Shown here: piece after piece, positions 1-7,520 of the stretch | Layout: each line of letters begins with the position of its first letter | Numbering within the stretch: position 1 is the stretch's first letter | The notes under the pieces: model-generated | The model's input: the letters and a program-made list of their open reading frames with translations, nothing else | Databases searched by the model: none | What the model was told of the DNA's origin: nothing | Translations under genes and position numbers: made by a program | Origin: Deltaproteobacteria bacterium | GTDB lineage: Bacteria; Desulfobacterota; Desulfarculia; Adiutricales; Adiutricaceae | Reading direction: 5' to 3' | NCBI GenBank assembly: GCA_031264185.1 | Contig: JAISEL010000007.1 | Span: forward strand, 1-32,441 | Length of the DNA stretch: 32,441 bases

Positions 1-453
1 ATTCCGACAGGATAAATTCACTGCCCTCTTTGCCGATACGGCATCTGAAGCGTGACAGTTCCGAAGAGTCGCACGGCGCATCTATAGAAAATAAAATTTC
101 TCCTGTAAAAGCCTGCCAACAGACATTCTCCTTCCATTGCGCAACCATTTTATCATCGCTGAGGTTAAAATAATATTTCAGCATCAGAAGACCGACTAAA
201 AGACGGATCCGTAAAGACGGCCTGCCGTTGTCAAGTTTAAAAACCGAAGCATGAAAGTTTCGATTTTAGGCCAGTTAATTGCCATGGCCAAAATAATAAG
301 AGGGTTGCTCTTGTCGAGATTATTGATATTGATGAAAGATGCAGACTTAAACAGGCTGGGGGTCTTATCGCTGTATTCCTGGGTAACCACGGCTGAATCC
401 TTATTGCCAGCCGGCAGTTTATAGGTGAAGGCTTAGTCATTAGTACCAGGCAT
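1..453 (-). pseudogene. Decayed IS5/IS1182-like transposase, N-terminal part, cut by the window edge
   Basis: Reading the minus strand from the ATG at 453 gives MPGTND, an in-frame TAA at 433-435, then a frame through FININNLDKSNPLIILAMAI and NWPKIE. The frame then shifts near the T-run at 258-260 and continues as FHASVFKLDNGRPSLRIRLL, followed by VGLLMLKYYFNLSDDKMVAQ and a WQAFTGE segment. The GRPS..IRL..GLL.LKY..NLSD pattern followed by a W.ENP.WQ-like stretch is the N-terminal domain (DUF772 type) of IS5/IS1182-like DDE transposases. One nonsense codon and one single-base frameshift mean it cannot encode an intact transposase. The catalytic domain would lie to the left of the window. The family is recognised with fair confidence; the exact IS group is not. 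Confidence 0.75.
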
Positions 454-1077
454 TATTATAGCAATAAAAAGAGCAATGTCAATAGTAAAATCAAGAAAAA
501 TAAAAAATTTTTTGCATTATCAATCTTATTAAATTGTATAAATAGTTATATACAATATATATTTATTTTTAAAACCATAATAATTGTATAAAAATAATTA
601 TATATTGTTAAAACAAATTTTTTCACTCCTAAAAGGAATAAGAAAAATCAATTATATGCTATTTGATCTGACATCATGAAATTTTGAAGAAAATAGACAG
701 GGGGGTAACGACCAAAATTGCTAGGTTGCAGGGTTCAGAGTGACGCTGTCAAATATATAATATATTCGATCTTATTTATATATTTTACCAAATTATTGTA
801 TAAATCATGGGAATAAAAAAATGGATTTTCGACCGGGTATTGAGAGATTATAATCAATACACGGTCGATTTTAGGCTAGGATTTTTCAAATTTTAGAAGT
901 AAAATCAAGGACTTAAATGATTCTCAGGGACGACTAGCTATTTTTTCCCCACAGGAGAGAGGTCAATTGTGGCTAAATGAAGATTTTGTGCCTCTCTACA
1001 GTAGTCCATCGGCCAAAATTAGAATTGCTGTAGTCTGGCCGCTGTTTTTGACTGGAAATTAGACGGGGAAATCCTGA
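454..1077. other. A/T-rich intergenic region without a recognisable gene
   Basis: About 620 bases between the transposase remnant and the FmdE terminator. Positions 480-660 are extremely A/T rich. No frame on either strand resembles a protein. The only clear structure is the imperfect hairpin at 823-873, listed separately. It may be decayed mobile-element DNA, given the adjacent transposase remnant, but nothing proves this. Confidence 0.5.
823..873. repeat. Imperfect inverted repeat, about 18-base arms
   Basis: The left arm at 823-842 (GATTTTCGACCGGGTATTGA) pairs with the right arm at 854-873, whose reverse complement begins TAAAATCGACCG and ends GTATTGA. The loop is about 11 bases. There is no T-run directly after either arm, so it is not a classic terminator. 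It could be an operator, an RNA structure or the relic of a small element. Confidence 0.5.
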
Positions 1078-1102
1078 GAAAAAAAGGGGCCGAAGGCCCC
1101 TT
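1078..1102 (-). terminator. Rho-independent terminator for the FmdE/DUF364 pair
   Basis: On the minus strand AAGGGGCC-TTCG-GGCCCC (stem with a UUCG-type tetraloop) is followed directly by a run of T. It lies 17 bases after the FmdE stop codon. The stem is perfect. Confidence 0.9.
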
Positions 1103-1118
1103 GAGCGGATTTAGCCTC

Positions 1119-1682
1119 TCACTTGAGGCTGATTTCCGATAAAACCTGATAGTAAGGCTTCTCGGCGCAGGCCCGGCAGACAGTCTGACCGTCAACCGTC
1201 AGGTCTTTATGGTCCAGAATCTCATCGCCGCATTTCCGGCAAATTACGACCCGGGACGGGGGACCGGGTTCTTCGCCCGGAGCTAACTTGATGCCCACCT
1301 TCTGGACTTTGAAAATATCGCTGTCCGTTTTTTTGTTCCAAAATTCCACCGGATCCGCCGAATGAGGCGGATGCTCGCGGCTGGTCACCGCCACCCGGTA
1401 AGCGTCACCGGTCTTCAGATCCAAAAAAGACATGGCAGTTTTGCCGTAATTTTGAATCTTCACCCGGCGTCGGCCCACGGTCACCCCGGTCACCACATAG
1501 GCCGCATCGGCCACGCAGCGGTCGGATTCCAGATAAATAACCAGATCCTTCAAATCACTTTCAGGGTCTAAGTTTAAAAGTTTGAGGCCCAGAAGGGACA
1601 TCCTGATGCCCAAGATCTGGCCGCCGCAGATGTGACCGTGATAGGCAGCCGCTTTTTCCAGATAATCCTGCCAGACCGGCAT
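1119..1682 (-). CDS. FmdE family protein with C-terminal zinc ribbon
   Basis: 187 residues. The N-terminal half carries the family signature HGHICGGQ (about residues 15-22), named after subunit E of formylmethanofuran dehydrogenase, and the C-terminal part has a four-cysteine zinc ribbon (CRKCGDE at about 148, CRAC at about 169). FmdE-type proteins with this two-part build occur in many anaerobes that lack methanogenesis; the signature Cys and His suggest metal binding, and the exact reaction is unknown. The start ATG follows an AGGAG at a good distance. It sits 17 bases after the DUF364 gene in the same direction and is closed by a strong terminator, so the two form a small operon. This pairing hints at metal (possibly molybdenum or tungsten) handling, which is an inference. 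Family assignment is secure; role is not. Confidence 0.85.
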   Translation of the reverse strand: MPVWQDYLEKAAAYHGHICGGQILGIRMSLLGLKLLNLDPESDLKDLVIYLESDRCVADAAYVVTGVTVGRRRVKIQNYGKTAMSFLDLKTGDAYRVAVTSREHPPHSADPVEFWNKKTDSDIFKVQKVGIKLAPGEEPGPPSRVVICRKCGDEILDHKDLTVDGQTVCRACAEKPYYQVLSEISLK

Positions 1683-1699
1683 ATTTACTCCTGAAAATA

Positions 1700-2446
1700 T
1701 TAAGTAAAAGTTTTAGGTTTAAGAAGGTTAACTTTCCTGGCCCCTTTTTTAAACACCTGCTCGCAGCGGTCAGCTTTGATGGCGTCAATAAGTTCCGGCG
1801 AATCCAGGGCTGTCAGACCGGCCAGAGCCGAGACGCCGTATTCAAAGAGAACGGGACTTAGGGGAGTTGACGGCCCGACCAGAGTAATTTTGGCTTTTTC
1901 CGAAAGTTCCAGCAGCCGGGGCAGAGTTTTATTGATTACTGTGGTTCCGGTCAGAAAAACGAAATCCGACTCCGGCAGCACATACTCAGCCGCTGAATCG
2001 GGCAGATCCCCGGGCTGGGGATTTCTCTCCAGGACAGTCAGTTGGCTTTCTGCCCGGAGCCGGTTTAAATAGGGAAAATGACCTACGACCGTAACTTTTT
2101 GACCTTTAGCCTCATTAAAAAAATAATCGAAAGCGTCAAGCGGCGGTCCTGAATTACTGACACCTAAATTAGTATTTATGGCCGCGTTAACGGCGGCCAG
2201 ACCGACGGCGGCCAGGTTAAAATCCCAGGATTTAATCAATCCAGCCAGTTCCCGGAGACTGTATCCGGAAAAATCAGCCGGAAGAGGTCCGCCTCCGGGT
2301 CTTTGGGCCAACCCCGTGCCCCCGCCGGCGGCAGTGACCATGAGCCAGAAACGGCCGCCTTCTATCCGGCCGATCTGGGCGTCCGGAGGGACGAGATCTA
2401 TGAGGCGGTCATACAGGGCCCATTTATCTTCAGGAGTTAAGAGCAT
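1700..2446 (-). CDS. DUF4213/DUF364 protein (putative heavy-metal chelation family)
   Basis: 248 residues. The N-terminal part (roughly 1-100) resembles the DUF4213 enolase N-like fold and contains GGGTGLAQR. The rest resembles DUF364, a Rossmann-like domain, with VTVVGHFPYLNRL at about residue 130 and FVFLTGTTVINKTLPRLLEL further on. The asparagine-containing TGTTVINKT stretch is characteristic of the family. Members are annotated as putative heavy-metal chelation proteins and are often found near molybdenum, tungsten or corrinoid genes; direct biochemical proof is scarce. It is first in a two-gene unit with the FmdE protein. A shared leader motif lies about 180 bases upstream (2626-2663). 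Confidence 0.8.
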   Translation of the reverse strand: MLLTPEDKWALYDRLIDLVPPDAQIGRIEGGRFWLMVTAAGGGTGLAQRPGGGPLPADFSGYSLRELAGLIKSWDFNLAAVGLAAVNAAINTNLGVSNSGPPLDAFDYFFNEAKGQKVTVVGHFPYLNRLRAESQLTVLERNPQPGDLPDSAAEYVLPESDFVFLTGTTVINKTLPRLLELSEKAKITLVGPSTPLSPVLFEYGVSALAGLTALDSPELIDAIKADRCEQVFKKGARKVNLLKPKTFT

Positions 2447-2625
2447 GGTTCTTTACCTAAAAAATCTGATTCCTTTCACAGGCAGGCTTAAAAAGCTGAA
2501 AGCCGCATAAAATCCGGTTTACTTCCGGCCGCTTAAACCAGGGGCTGAATAACTTCTTTAATTTTCGGCATGTTAAGGCCGTTAAATAGCTTTCCTGGCC
2601 CGAAAAGCGACCTGCCCGAAGATTT

Positions 2626-2663
2626 GGAAATAAAGAAAAGTGACCGTAATCTACGGTTCGCTT
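2626..2663 (-). promoter_or_regulatory. Leader motif shared with the rpe operon
   Basis: On the minus strand this reads AAGCGAACCGTAG, then ATTACGGTCACTTTTC, then TTTATTTCC. The same two blocks, AAGCGAACCG[A/T]AG and TTTATTTCC, occur directly adjoined at 31146-31167, just after the strong promoter of the rpe operon. Here the spacer makes a small hairpin, ACCGTA-GATT-ACGGT. A palindrome, TATTCTTAAGAATA, lies just upstream at 2686-2699. The rest of 2447-2824 shows nothing else recognisable. Confidence 0.35.
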
Positions 2664-2824
2664 ATAAAACTGACTGTATTTTAAATATTCTTAAGAATAA
2701 CCCAGAAAAAGAGTCTTGGCAAGAAAAAAAATGACAGGAGGGGCTTTCGGACTAGGCCTTAACAATATATAAGATACAGCCCTTTGGACGGACCGTCAGG
2801 CGCAGGCAGGAAGTTCAAATTAAT

Positions 2825-2851
2825 AAAGGCCCGGATTAAGCTCCGGGCCTT
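2825..2851 (-). terminator. Rho-independent terminator after the malic enzyme gene
   Basis: On the minus strand AAGGCCCGGAG-CTTAATC-CGGGCCTTTATT forms a stem of about 9 pairs followed by a short T-rich tail. It is about 40 bases beyond the malic enzyme stop. Confidence 0.8.
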
Positions 2852-2889
2852 CAGGTGAGGTCCTAGGGCTGAATTAGGCCGGGGCCAGT

Positions 2890-4071
2890 TTAGGCCGGGT
2901 TAACCCGTGCCTCACCTGTAGCCATGGCCCTTTGAGCCACAGCGGCGGCTACTCTCTCCCGGATCCTGGGATCAAAAGCGGCCGGGATAATGTAGTCGGG
3001 GGTCAGTTCCTGGGAAGTGACTATATTGGCAATGGCCTCGGCCGCAGCTATTTTCATCTCATCGTTAATGTCCTTGGCCCGGACATCGAAAACACCACGG
3101 AAAATGCCGGGGAAAGCCAGAACATTATTAATTTGGTTGGGAAAATCACTGCGGCCCGTGCCCACCACGGAGGCTCCGGCGGCTTTCGCCAAATCGGGCA
3201 TGATCTCCGGGGTGGGATTGGCCATGGGGAAAAGGATGGGATCTTTGGCCATTGTTTTGACCATTTCCGGGGAAACTATCCCGGGGGCCGAGACCCCGAT
3301 AAATACGTCAGCCCCGCGAAGAACATCGGCTACACTGCCGGTTTTCCGGTGGGGGTTCGTAATTTCGGAGAGTTCTTTTTTAGCCGGGTCCATATTATCC
3401 CGGCCGGGATGAATAGCTCCCTGCCGGTCGCACATGACCGCTTCTTTCAGGCCGTTGGCTAAAAGCAGCTTGACAATGGCCGTGCCGGCTGCTCCGGCTC
3501 CGTTTAAAACAACCGAGACATCCCTTATTCTCCTGCCTGTAATTTTTAAGGCATTGGTTAAAGCGGCCAGCACCACCACTGCGGTCCCGTGCTGATCGTC
3601 GTGGAAAATAGGAATATCACACCGCTCTTTGAGTTTTCTTTCAATCTCAAAGCAGCGGGGAGCGGCGATGTCCTCAAGGTTTACTCCCCCGAAACTGCCG
3701 GCCAGTAAGGCTACGGTGTTGACAACGTCTTCAACTTCGGTGGATCGGATGCATAAAGGCACAGCATCCACTCCGCCGAAGGCTTTAAAAAGGACGCATT
3801 TGCCTTCCATGACCGGCATAGCCGCTTCTGGTCCTATATTGCCCAGACCTAAGACGGCCGTCCCGTCGGTAACCACGGCCACCGTGTTCCAGCGGCCGGT
3901 CAGTTCGTAGCTTAAACTGAGGTCTTTTTGGATCTCCAGGCACGGCGCCGCCACCCCTGGGGTGTAGGCTACAGCCAGATCGTCATTGCTTATGATCGAC
4001 ATTTTAGGGACGATGTCCAGTTTGCCTCGCCACCGGCGGTGCATTTTGATGGCTTCTTCAGCGTAGTTCAT
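2890..4071 (-). CDS. NAD(P)-dependent malic enzyme, short bacterial form
   Basis: 393 residues. It catalyses oxidative decarboxylation of malate to pyruvate and CO2 in the cytoplasm. Visible family motifs are AYTPGVAAPC (Tyr36, the likely catalytic tyrosine), MEGKCVLFKAFGGVDAVPLC with Lys91, the metal ligands in FHDDQHGTA (Asp158, Asp159) and the dinucleotide-binding loop GAGAAG (191-196). The length fits the small malic enzymes without the phosphotransacetylase domain of MaeB. A good AAGGAG ribosome site precedes the ATG. It follows the 2-hydroxycarboxylate transporter by 50 bases in the same direction, and a sensor-regulator pair lies divergently, so malate is the most likely imported substrate. 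Cofactor preference (NAD or NADP) cannot be read safely. Confidence 0.93.
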   Translation of the reverse strand: MNYAEEAIKMHRRWRGKLDIVPKMSIISNDDLAVAYTPGVAAPCLEIQKDLSLSYELTGRWNTVAVVTDGTAVLGLGNIGPEAAMPVMEGKCVLFKAFGGVDAVPLCIRSTEVEDVVNTVALLAGSFGGVNLEDIAAPRCFEIERKLKERCDIPIFHDDQHGTAVVVLAALTNALKITGRRIRDVSVVLNGAGAAGTAIVKLLLANGLKEAVMCDRQGAIHPGRDNMDPAKKELSEITNPHRKTGSVADVLRGADVFIGVSAPGIVSPEMVKTMAKDPILFPMANPTPEIMPDLAKAAGASVVGTGRSDFPNQINNVLAFPGIFRGVFDVRAKDINDEMKIAAAEAIANIVTSQELTPDYIIPAAFDPRIRERVAAAVAQRAMATGEARVNPA

Positions 4072-4121
4072 GAATCTCTCCTTTCGGAAAATTTAGAGTT
4101 AAAGGTGAAAAGCCCTGGCTT

Positions 4122-5471
4122 TCAGCCAAAAATTTGCAGCATCACACTGGAAAGTATAAGCATGAACGCCCCGCCGATCCTGGAAGATATCTGAGCAAAA
4201 GGCATCAGTTCCATTCTCTTGGCCGCCGAAAGAACCGCCACGTCACCAGTGCCTCCCATATTGGACATACAAAGACCGCCTGTGATGGCTGCCTCAATGG
4301 GGTAGAAGCCGACTAATCTGCCGACAATGCCTGCCCCGATGATAGCACCTAAAACTGTGACCGCAACCAAAAGCATGTACTGACCGGAGAAAGCCGCAGC
4401 CACCTCAGTTAAATTGGTGTAAGCGACACCAATCCCGACCAGGAGGACGCCGGTCAGGTTATTCATGACAAACTGGAACCACTGGTAGCAGCAGATTTCA
4501 AATTTCTGGGGCAGAAGACCCAAAACTTTGACCATGGCCACAGCCAGGATCATCCAGGCATAGCCATGGACAGCCGGGAATATATAGTTGACTAAAGCCC
4601 CAAAGGAGAAGAAACAGGTGGCGATCATCAGTCCTGCCCCCATCTGGCTTAAATCTAATTTGTCGCGGAGTTTTTTATAGTCCTCGGAGACTTCGGTGTC
4701 ACTGGCCGCGCTTTTATTACTGGACTGTAAAACCATCATCTGACCTTCGCCGGTTAGCGATTTTTTTACATGACCGAGACGATCCAGCAAACCGCCGCAG
4801 ACAATGGACAGGGCATTGCCCAAGGCCACCGCCGGAACCATGATAGAAAGCATGGTGGCCGGATCCTGATGCAGGCCTTCCCCGAAGATCTTGGACAGAG
4901 GCACTGCCCCTGCTCCCATGCCGCCGCCCATAATGGGAATGGAGACAAAGAAGACCGCCTGTTTAGAGCCGAAACCGGTCAGAGCGCCGACTAAAGCGCC
5001 CAGACTCAGAGCCACGGCCACACCGCCTAAAATAACCGGCAGATACCTTAAAGCAGCTTTAATTAAAAGCTGACGGTTCATGCCCATGATAGAACCGGTG
5101 ATAAGGGAGGCGATATAGAAATCCAGAAAGCCGCCGCCCTTCATGAAGGTGCCCATGGTCTTCAGAGCTTCTTCGGGTAAAATGCTGAAGGTGTTGAGAG
5201 CGGCTGAACCGAAGATAACGACAATAGCTCCGCCCCCTAAAAAGGAGTTGATAAAAGGTGTCCGGTCGCCGATGAGATTGAAGACGGCCCCCAGGACAAT
5301 CATTAAAGGAAAAGCCCCGATCATGCCGGCCGGCAGTATGCCGAGGTAAGTGGCTCCGAGTACCACTGCGCTAAAAAGAGCGAAAAAGTACCATGGCATC
5401 CCGTAAATCTGAAAAGGAGGGGATGGTACTTTGGCCGCCATGGGACTGGAAATGGTCATTGTGTCATTCAT
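4122..5471 (-). CDS. 2-hydroxycarboxylate transporter (CitS/MaeN/CimH family), probably malate:Na+ or H+ symporter
   Basis: 449 residues with about eleven hydrophobic segments. The family's first reentrant-loop motif is present as GGGMGAGAVPLS (182-193), and the second half has the matching MSNMGGTGDVAVLSAAKRM. The FAQISSRIGG stretch near the C-terminus contains the arginine that binds substrate carboxylate in characterised CitS proteins. Members import citrate, malate or both with sodium or protons. The next gene is a malic enzyme, and the divergent kinase/regulator pair resembles MalK-MalR, which controls maeN in Bacillus subtilis; malate (possibly with citrate) is therefore the inferred substrate. 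The C-terminus ends shortly after the last hydrophobic segment, normal for the family. Confidence 0.92.
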   Translation of the reverse strand: MNDTMTISSPMAAKVPSPPFQIYGMPWYFFALFSAVVLGATYLGILPAGMIGAFPLMIVLGAVFNLIGDRTPFINSFLGGGAIVVIFGSAALNTFSILPEEALKTMGTFMKGGGFLDFYIASLITGSIMGMNRQLLIKAALRYLPVILGGVAVALSLGALVGALTGFGSKQAVFFVSIPIMGGGMGAGAVPLSKIFGEGLHQDPATMLSIMVPAVALGNALSIVCGGLLDRLGHVKKSLTGEGQMMVLQSSNKSAASDTEVSEDYKKLRDKLDLSQMGAGLMIATCFFSFGALVNYIFPAVHGYAWMILAVAMVKVLGLLPQKFEICCYQWFQFVMNNLTGVLLVGIGVAYTNLTEVAAAFSGQYMLLVAVTVLGAIIGAGIVGRLVGFYPIEAAITGGLCMSNMGGTGDVAVLSAAKRMELMPFAQISSRIGGAFMLILSSVMLQIFG

Positions 5472-5889
5472 AAAGCTGGCCCCTTCGGAAAATAAGCCTT
5501 AATGGCTTTTTAAATACATTAGCTAAAAATTTATACCTCTACCTAAGATAACATTGTAAAGCCAAATAAAATCTTGACTAGTCATTGGAAAGTTAAAAAA
5601 CACTAAAGAAAATAAAAAAAATAAAATGACAGTTTTTTTCCTATTTTTATGTCCAAAAGACCGCCGCTAATATTGAAAAAATATATTTAAATTAAAGCTA
5701 TTAATAATTATATAATTCTATATCACATGCTTTACTTCTATATTTATCGCTATTTACAGGCTGTTGGAAGCTAAACAGGCCTCCAGGGCTATTCATAAAC
5801 CCGGGGATGTGAGATACTTAACTTATGTTTCAGTTTCCAAAGGCATGAATTCCGGGGCCGGAGAATTTTATTATCAAATAGACTAAAAA
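5472..5889. promoter_or_regulatory. Divergent promoter region of the malate module
   Basis: About 420 bases between the transporter (minus) and the sensor kinase (plus). Positions 5520-5750 are very A/T rich and carry repeated A/T tracts such as TATTAATAATTATATAATT at 5699-5717, the kind of DNA bound by CitB/DcuR-type regulators; no site can be proved by eye. From about 5755 to 5870 the composition becomes more G/C rich and contains a short open frame, listed separately. Confidence 0.45.
5764..5886 (+). CDS. Possible short leader peptide or gene remnant directly before the sensor kinase
   Basis: A frame open from about 5716 reads, from a TTG at 5764, LEAKQASRAIHKPGDVRY and then LTYVSVSKGMNSGAGEFYYQ to a TAA at 5884-5886. 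It is in the same frame as the kinase, whose ATG follows after a single AAA codon. Its G+C is clearly above that of the A/T-rich DNA around it, as expected for coding sequence, but I do not recognise the protein. An internal ATG at 5845 has a purine-rich stretch before it. It could be a translated leader that feeds ribosomes to the kinase start, a relic of an older gene, or chance. Confidence 0.25.
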   Translation: MEAKQASRAIHKPGDVRYLTYVSVSKGMNSGAGEFYYQID

Positions 5890-7518
5890 ATGGGCATGAA
5901 ACTTCCATTCAAGATGACATTATTGTCCAAAATGCTTTGTTTGGATATTTTTGTAGCCACGACCATGCTGATTCTGTCGGTCGGTCTGGCTGCCCGCTAC
6001 AGCATTAATATGCTGGAACGGGGCTTGAACGCTAACCTTTTTAATGTGGCCCAGCTTCTGGCCACCAATGATGAGGTCAAAAGAAGCCTGGCCTCACACC
6101 GCCTGACTCCCAGTCTGGAAAAGTACCTAGACACGGCCATAGCCAACCAGAATAATATTGATGTCATTACCCTGGCCGATATGGACTCCGTAAGGCTCTA
6201 TCACCCGGACAAAGAACAGATAGGCGGTAAATTTGTCGGCGGCGATGAGGCCAGGGTCTTAAAAGGCGAAAATTACCACTCCAAAGCCGTAGGCACTTTA
6301 GGCTTTCAGAGCCGCTATCTATACCCGGTTTTTGACGAAAGCGGCCGGCAGGTAGGGTTTGTTCATGTCAGTATGCTCATGAGTAATGTGGATTCTTTAA
6401 GAGACCGGGTCATAGGCGTACACTTAAAATCTCTGGGCCTGGTTTTTGCCATCAGTTCGGCGTTTCTGGCCCTAATCGCCGTGAGTATCAAAAAGTCCCT
6501 GCTGGGCTATGAACCGGCTCAGATAGCCAAAATTTTTCTCCAGCGCCAGGAAGTCATTGATTCTCTGGAGGAAGGCCTGCTGGCCATTGACGAAAAAGGA
6601 ACGGTCATAGTCGTAAATTCGGCGGCCGAGAGGATTTTAGACATAGGCGAGACTGCTTTGCTGGGCGTGGATGTGGACCAGCTCCTGCCCCAGATCAATC
6701 TCAAGGAAAGTCTGGACGGCCGTAAAGAGTACAATATAAGTTTAATAACCGACTCTATAAACGCTATTTATAATAAACTGCCCATCAACAGCCGTGGCCG
6801 GTTGATGGGCGCTCTGGCCATTATCCGTGACCGCTCCGAACTGACCCGCCTGGCCGAACAGATTACCGGCTTCAATCACCTGCTAAACGCTTTAAGGGCC
6901 AACACTCATGAGTTTAAAAACCAGCTCCACGTCATTTTAGGCCTGCTTCAGACAGGGTCTTACGAAGAGGCCAAAAAATATATCGCCCAAAACGGCCAGC
7001 TCCAAAGCGATACTTTGACGACCATTGCTAAAAATATTGAAAACAGGACTCTGGGGGCCTTAATTCTGGGCAAAGTGAATCAGTGCCACGAACTTGGCAT
7101 TAGGATGAATATCCTGTCCCAAAGCAAAATCCCCCGCCACAGCAGATTTCTGTCCACCAAAAGCCTGATTACCATTGTCGGAAATTTAGTGGAAAACGCC
7201 ATAGACGCCATTAAAGTCGGCGGGGAAGATAAAAACCCGGAAATATCTCTCTTAATCCATGAAGACGAGCTGAGCCTTCTGATTTCCGTAGACGACACCG
7301 GCATCGGATGTTCTCCTGAGGAAATCGCCCGTATGACCACCCCAGGCTATACAACCAAAGGCCCCGGCCGGGGCATGGGTTTAAGCCTGATCCGGGCCGT
7401 GAAGGATACTTACCGCGGGCAGATGACCATGGACTCGGAAAAAGGCGAGGGTACGTCCATGGAATTGGTTTTTCGGGAACCCAGAAGCAGGGTGGGAGTT
7501 TACCCCCCGGGAGAGTGA
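5890..7518 (+). CDS. Sensor histidine kinase of the CitA/DcuS/MalK family
   Basis: 542 residues. Order: transmembrane helix about 15-35; extracytoplasmic sensor domain about 40-175; second transmembrane helix about 180-200; PAS domain about 215-305; dimerisation/phosphoacceptor box with His340 (NTHEFKNQLH); ATPase domain with N-box NLVENAIDAI (Asn436), DDTGIG and TTKGPGRGMGLSLI. In the sensor domain VRLYHP (Arg102, His105) matches the carboxylate-binding Arg/His of DcuS and CitA, so a C4-dicarboxylate or citrate ligand is likely. Its position opposite a 2-hydroxycarboxylate transporter and malic enzyme points to malate sensing. No good ribosome site precedes the ATG at 5890; the next ATG is two codons on. 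The regulator gene follows after 2 bases. Confidence 0.92.
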   Translation: MGMKLPFKMTLLSKMLCLDIFVATTMLILSVGLAARYSINMLERGLNANLFNVAQLLATNDEVKRSLASHRLTPSLEKYLDTAIANQNNIDVITLADMDSVRLYHPDKEQIGGKFVGGDEARVLKGENYHSKAVGTLGFQSRYLYPVFDESGRQVGFVHVSMLMSNVDSLRDRVIGVHLKSLGLVFAISSAFLALIAVSIKKSLLGYEPAQIAKIFLQRQEVIDSLEEGLLAIDEKGTVIVVNSAAERILDIGETALLGVDVDQLLPQINLKESLDGRKEYNISLITDSINAIYNKLPINSRGRLMGALAIIRDRSELTRLAEQITGFNHLLNALRANTHEFKNQLHVILGLLQTGSYEEAKKYIAQNGQLQSDTLTTIAKNIENRTLGALILGKVNQCHELGIRMNILSQSKIPRHSRFLSTKSLITIVGNLVENAIDAIKVGGEDKNPEISLLIHEDELSLLISVDDTGIGCSPEEIARMTTPGYTTKGPGRGMGLSLIRAVKDTYRGQMTMDSEKGEGTSMELVFREPRSRVGVYPPGE

Positions 7519-7520
7519 CC

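Noticed and set aside
454-1077. Possible tRNA or CRISPR in the A/T-rich gap
   Set aside because: No cloverleaf arms and no regularly spaced direct repeats could be found here or in the other large gaps.
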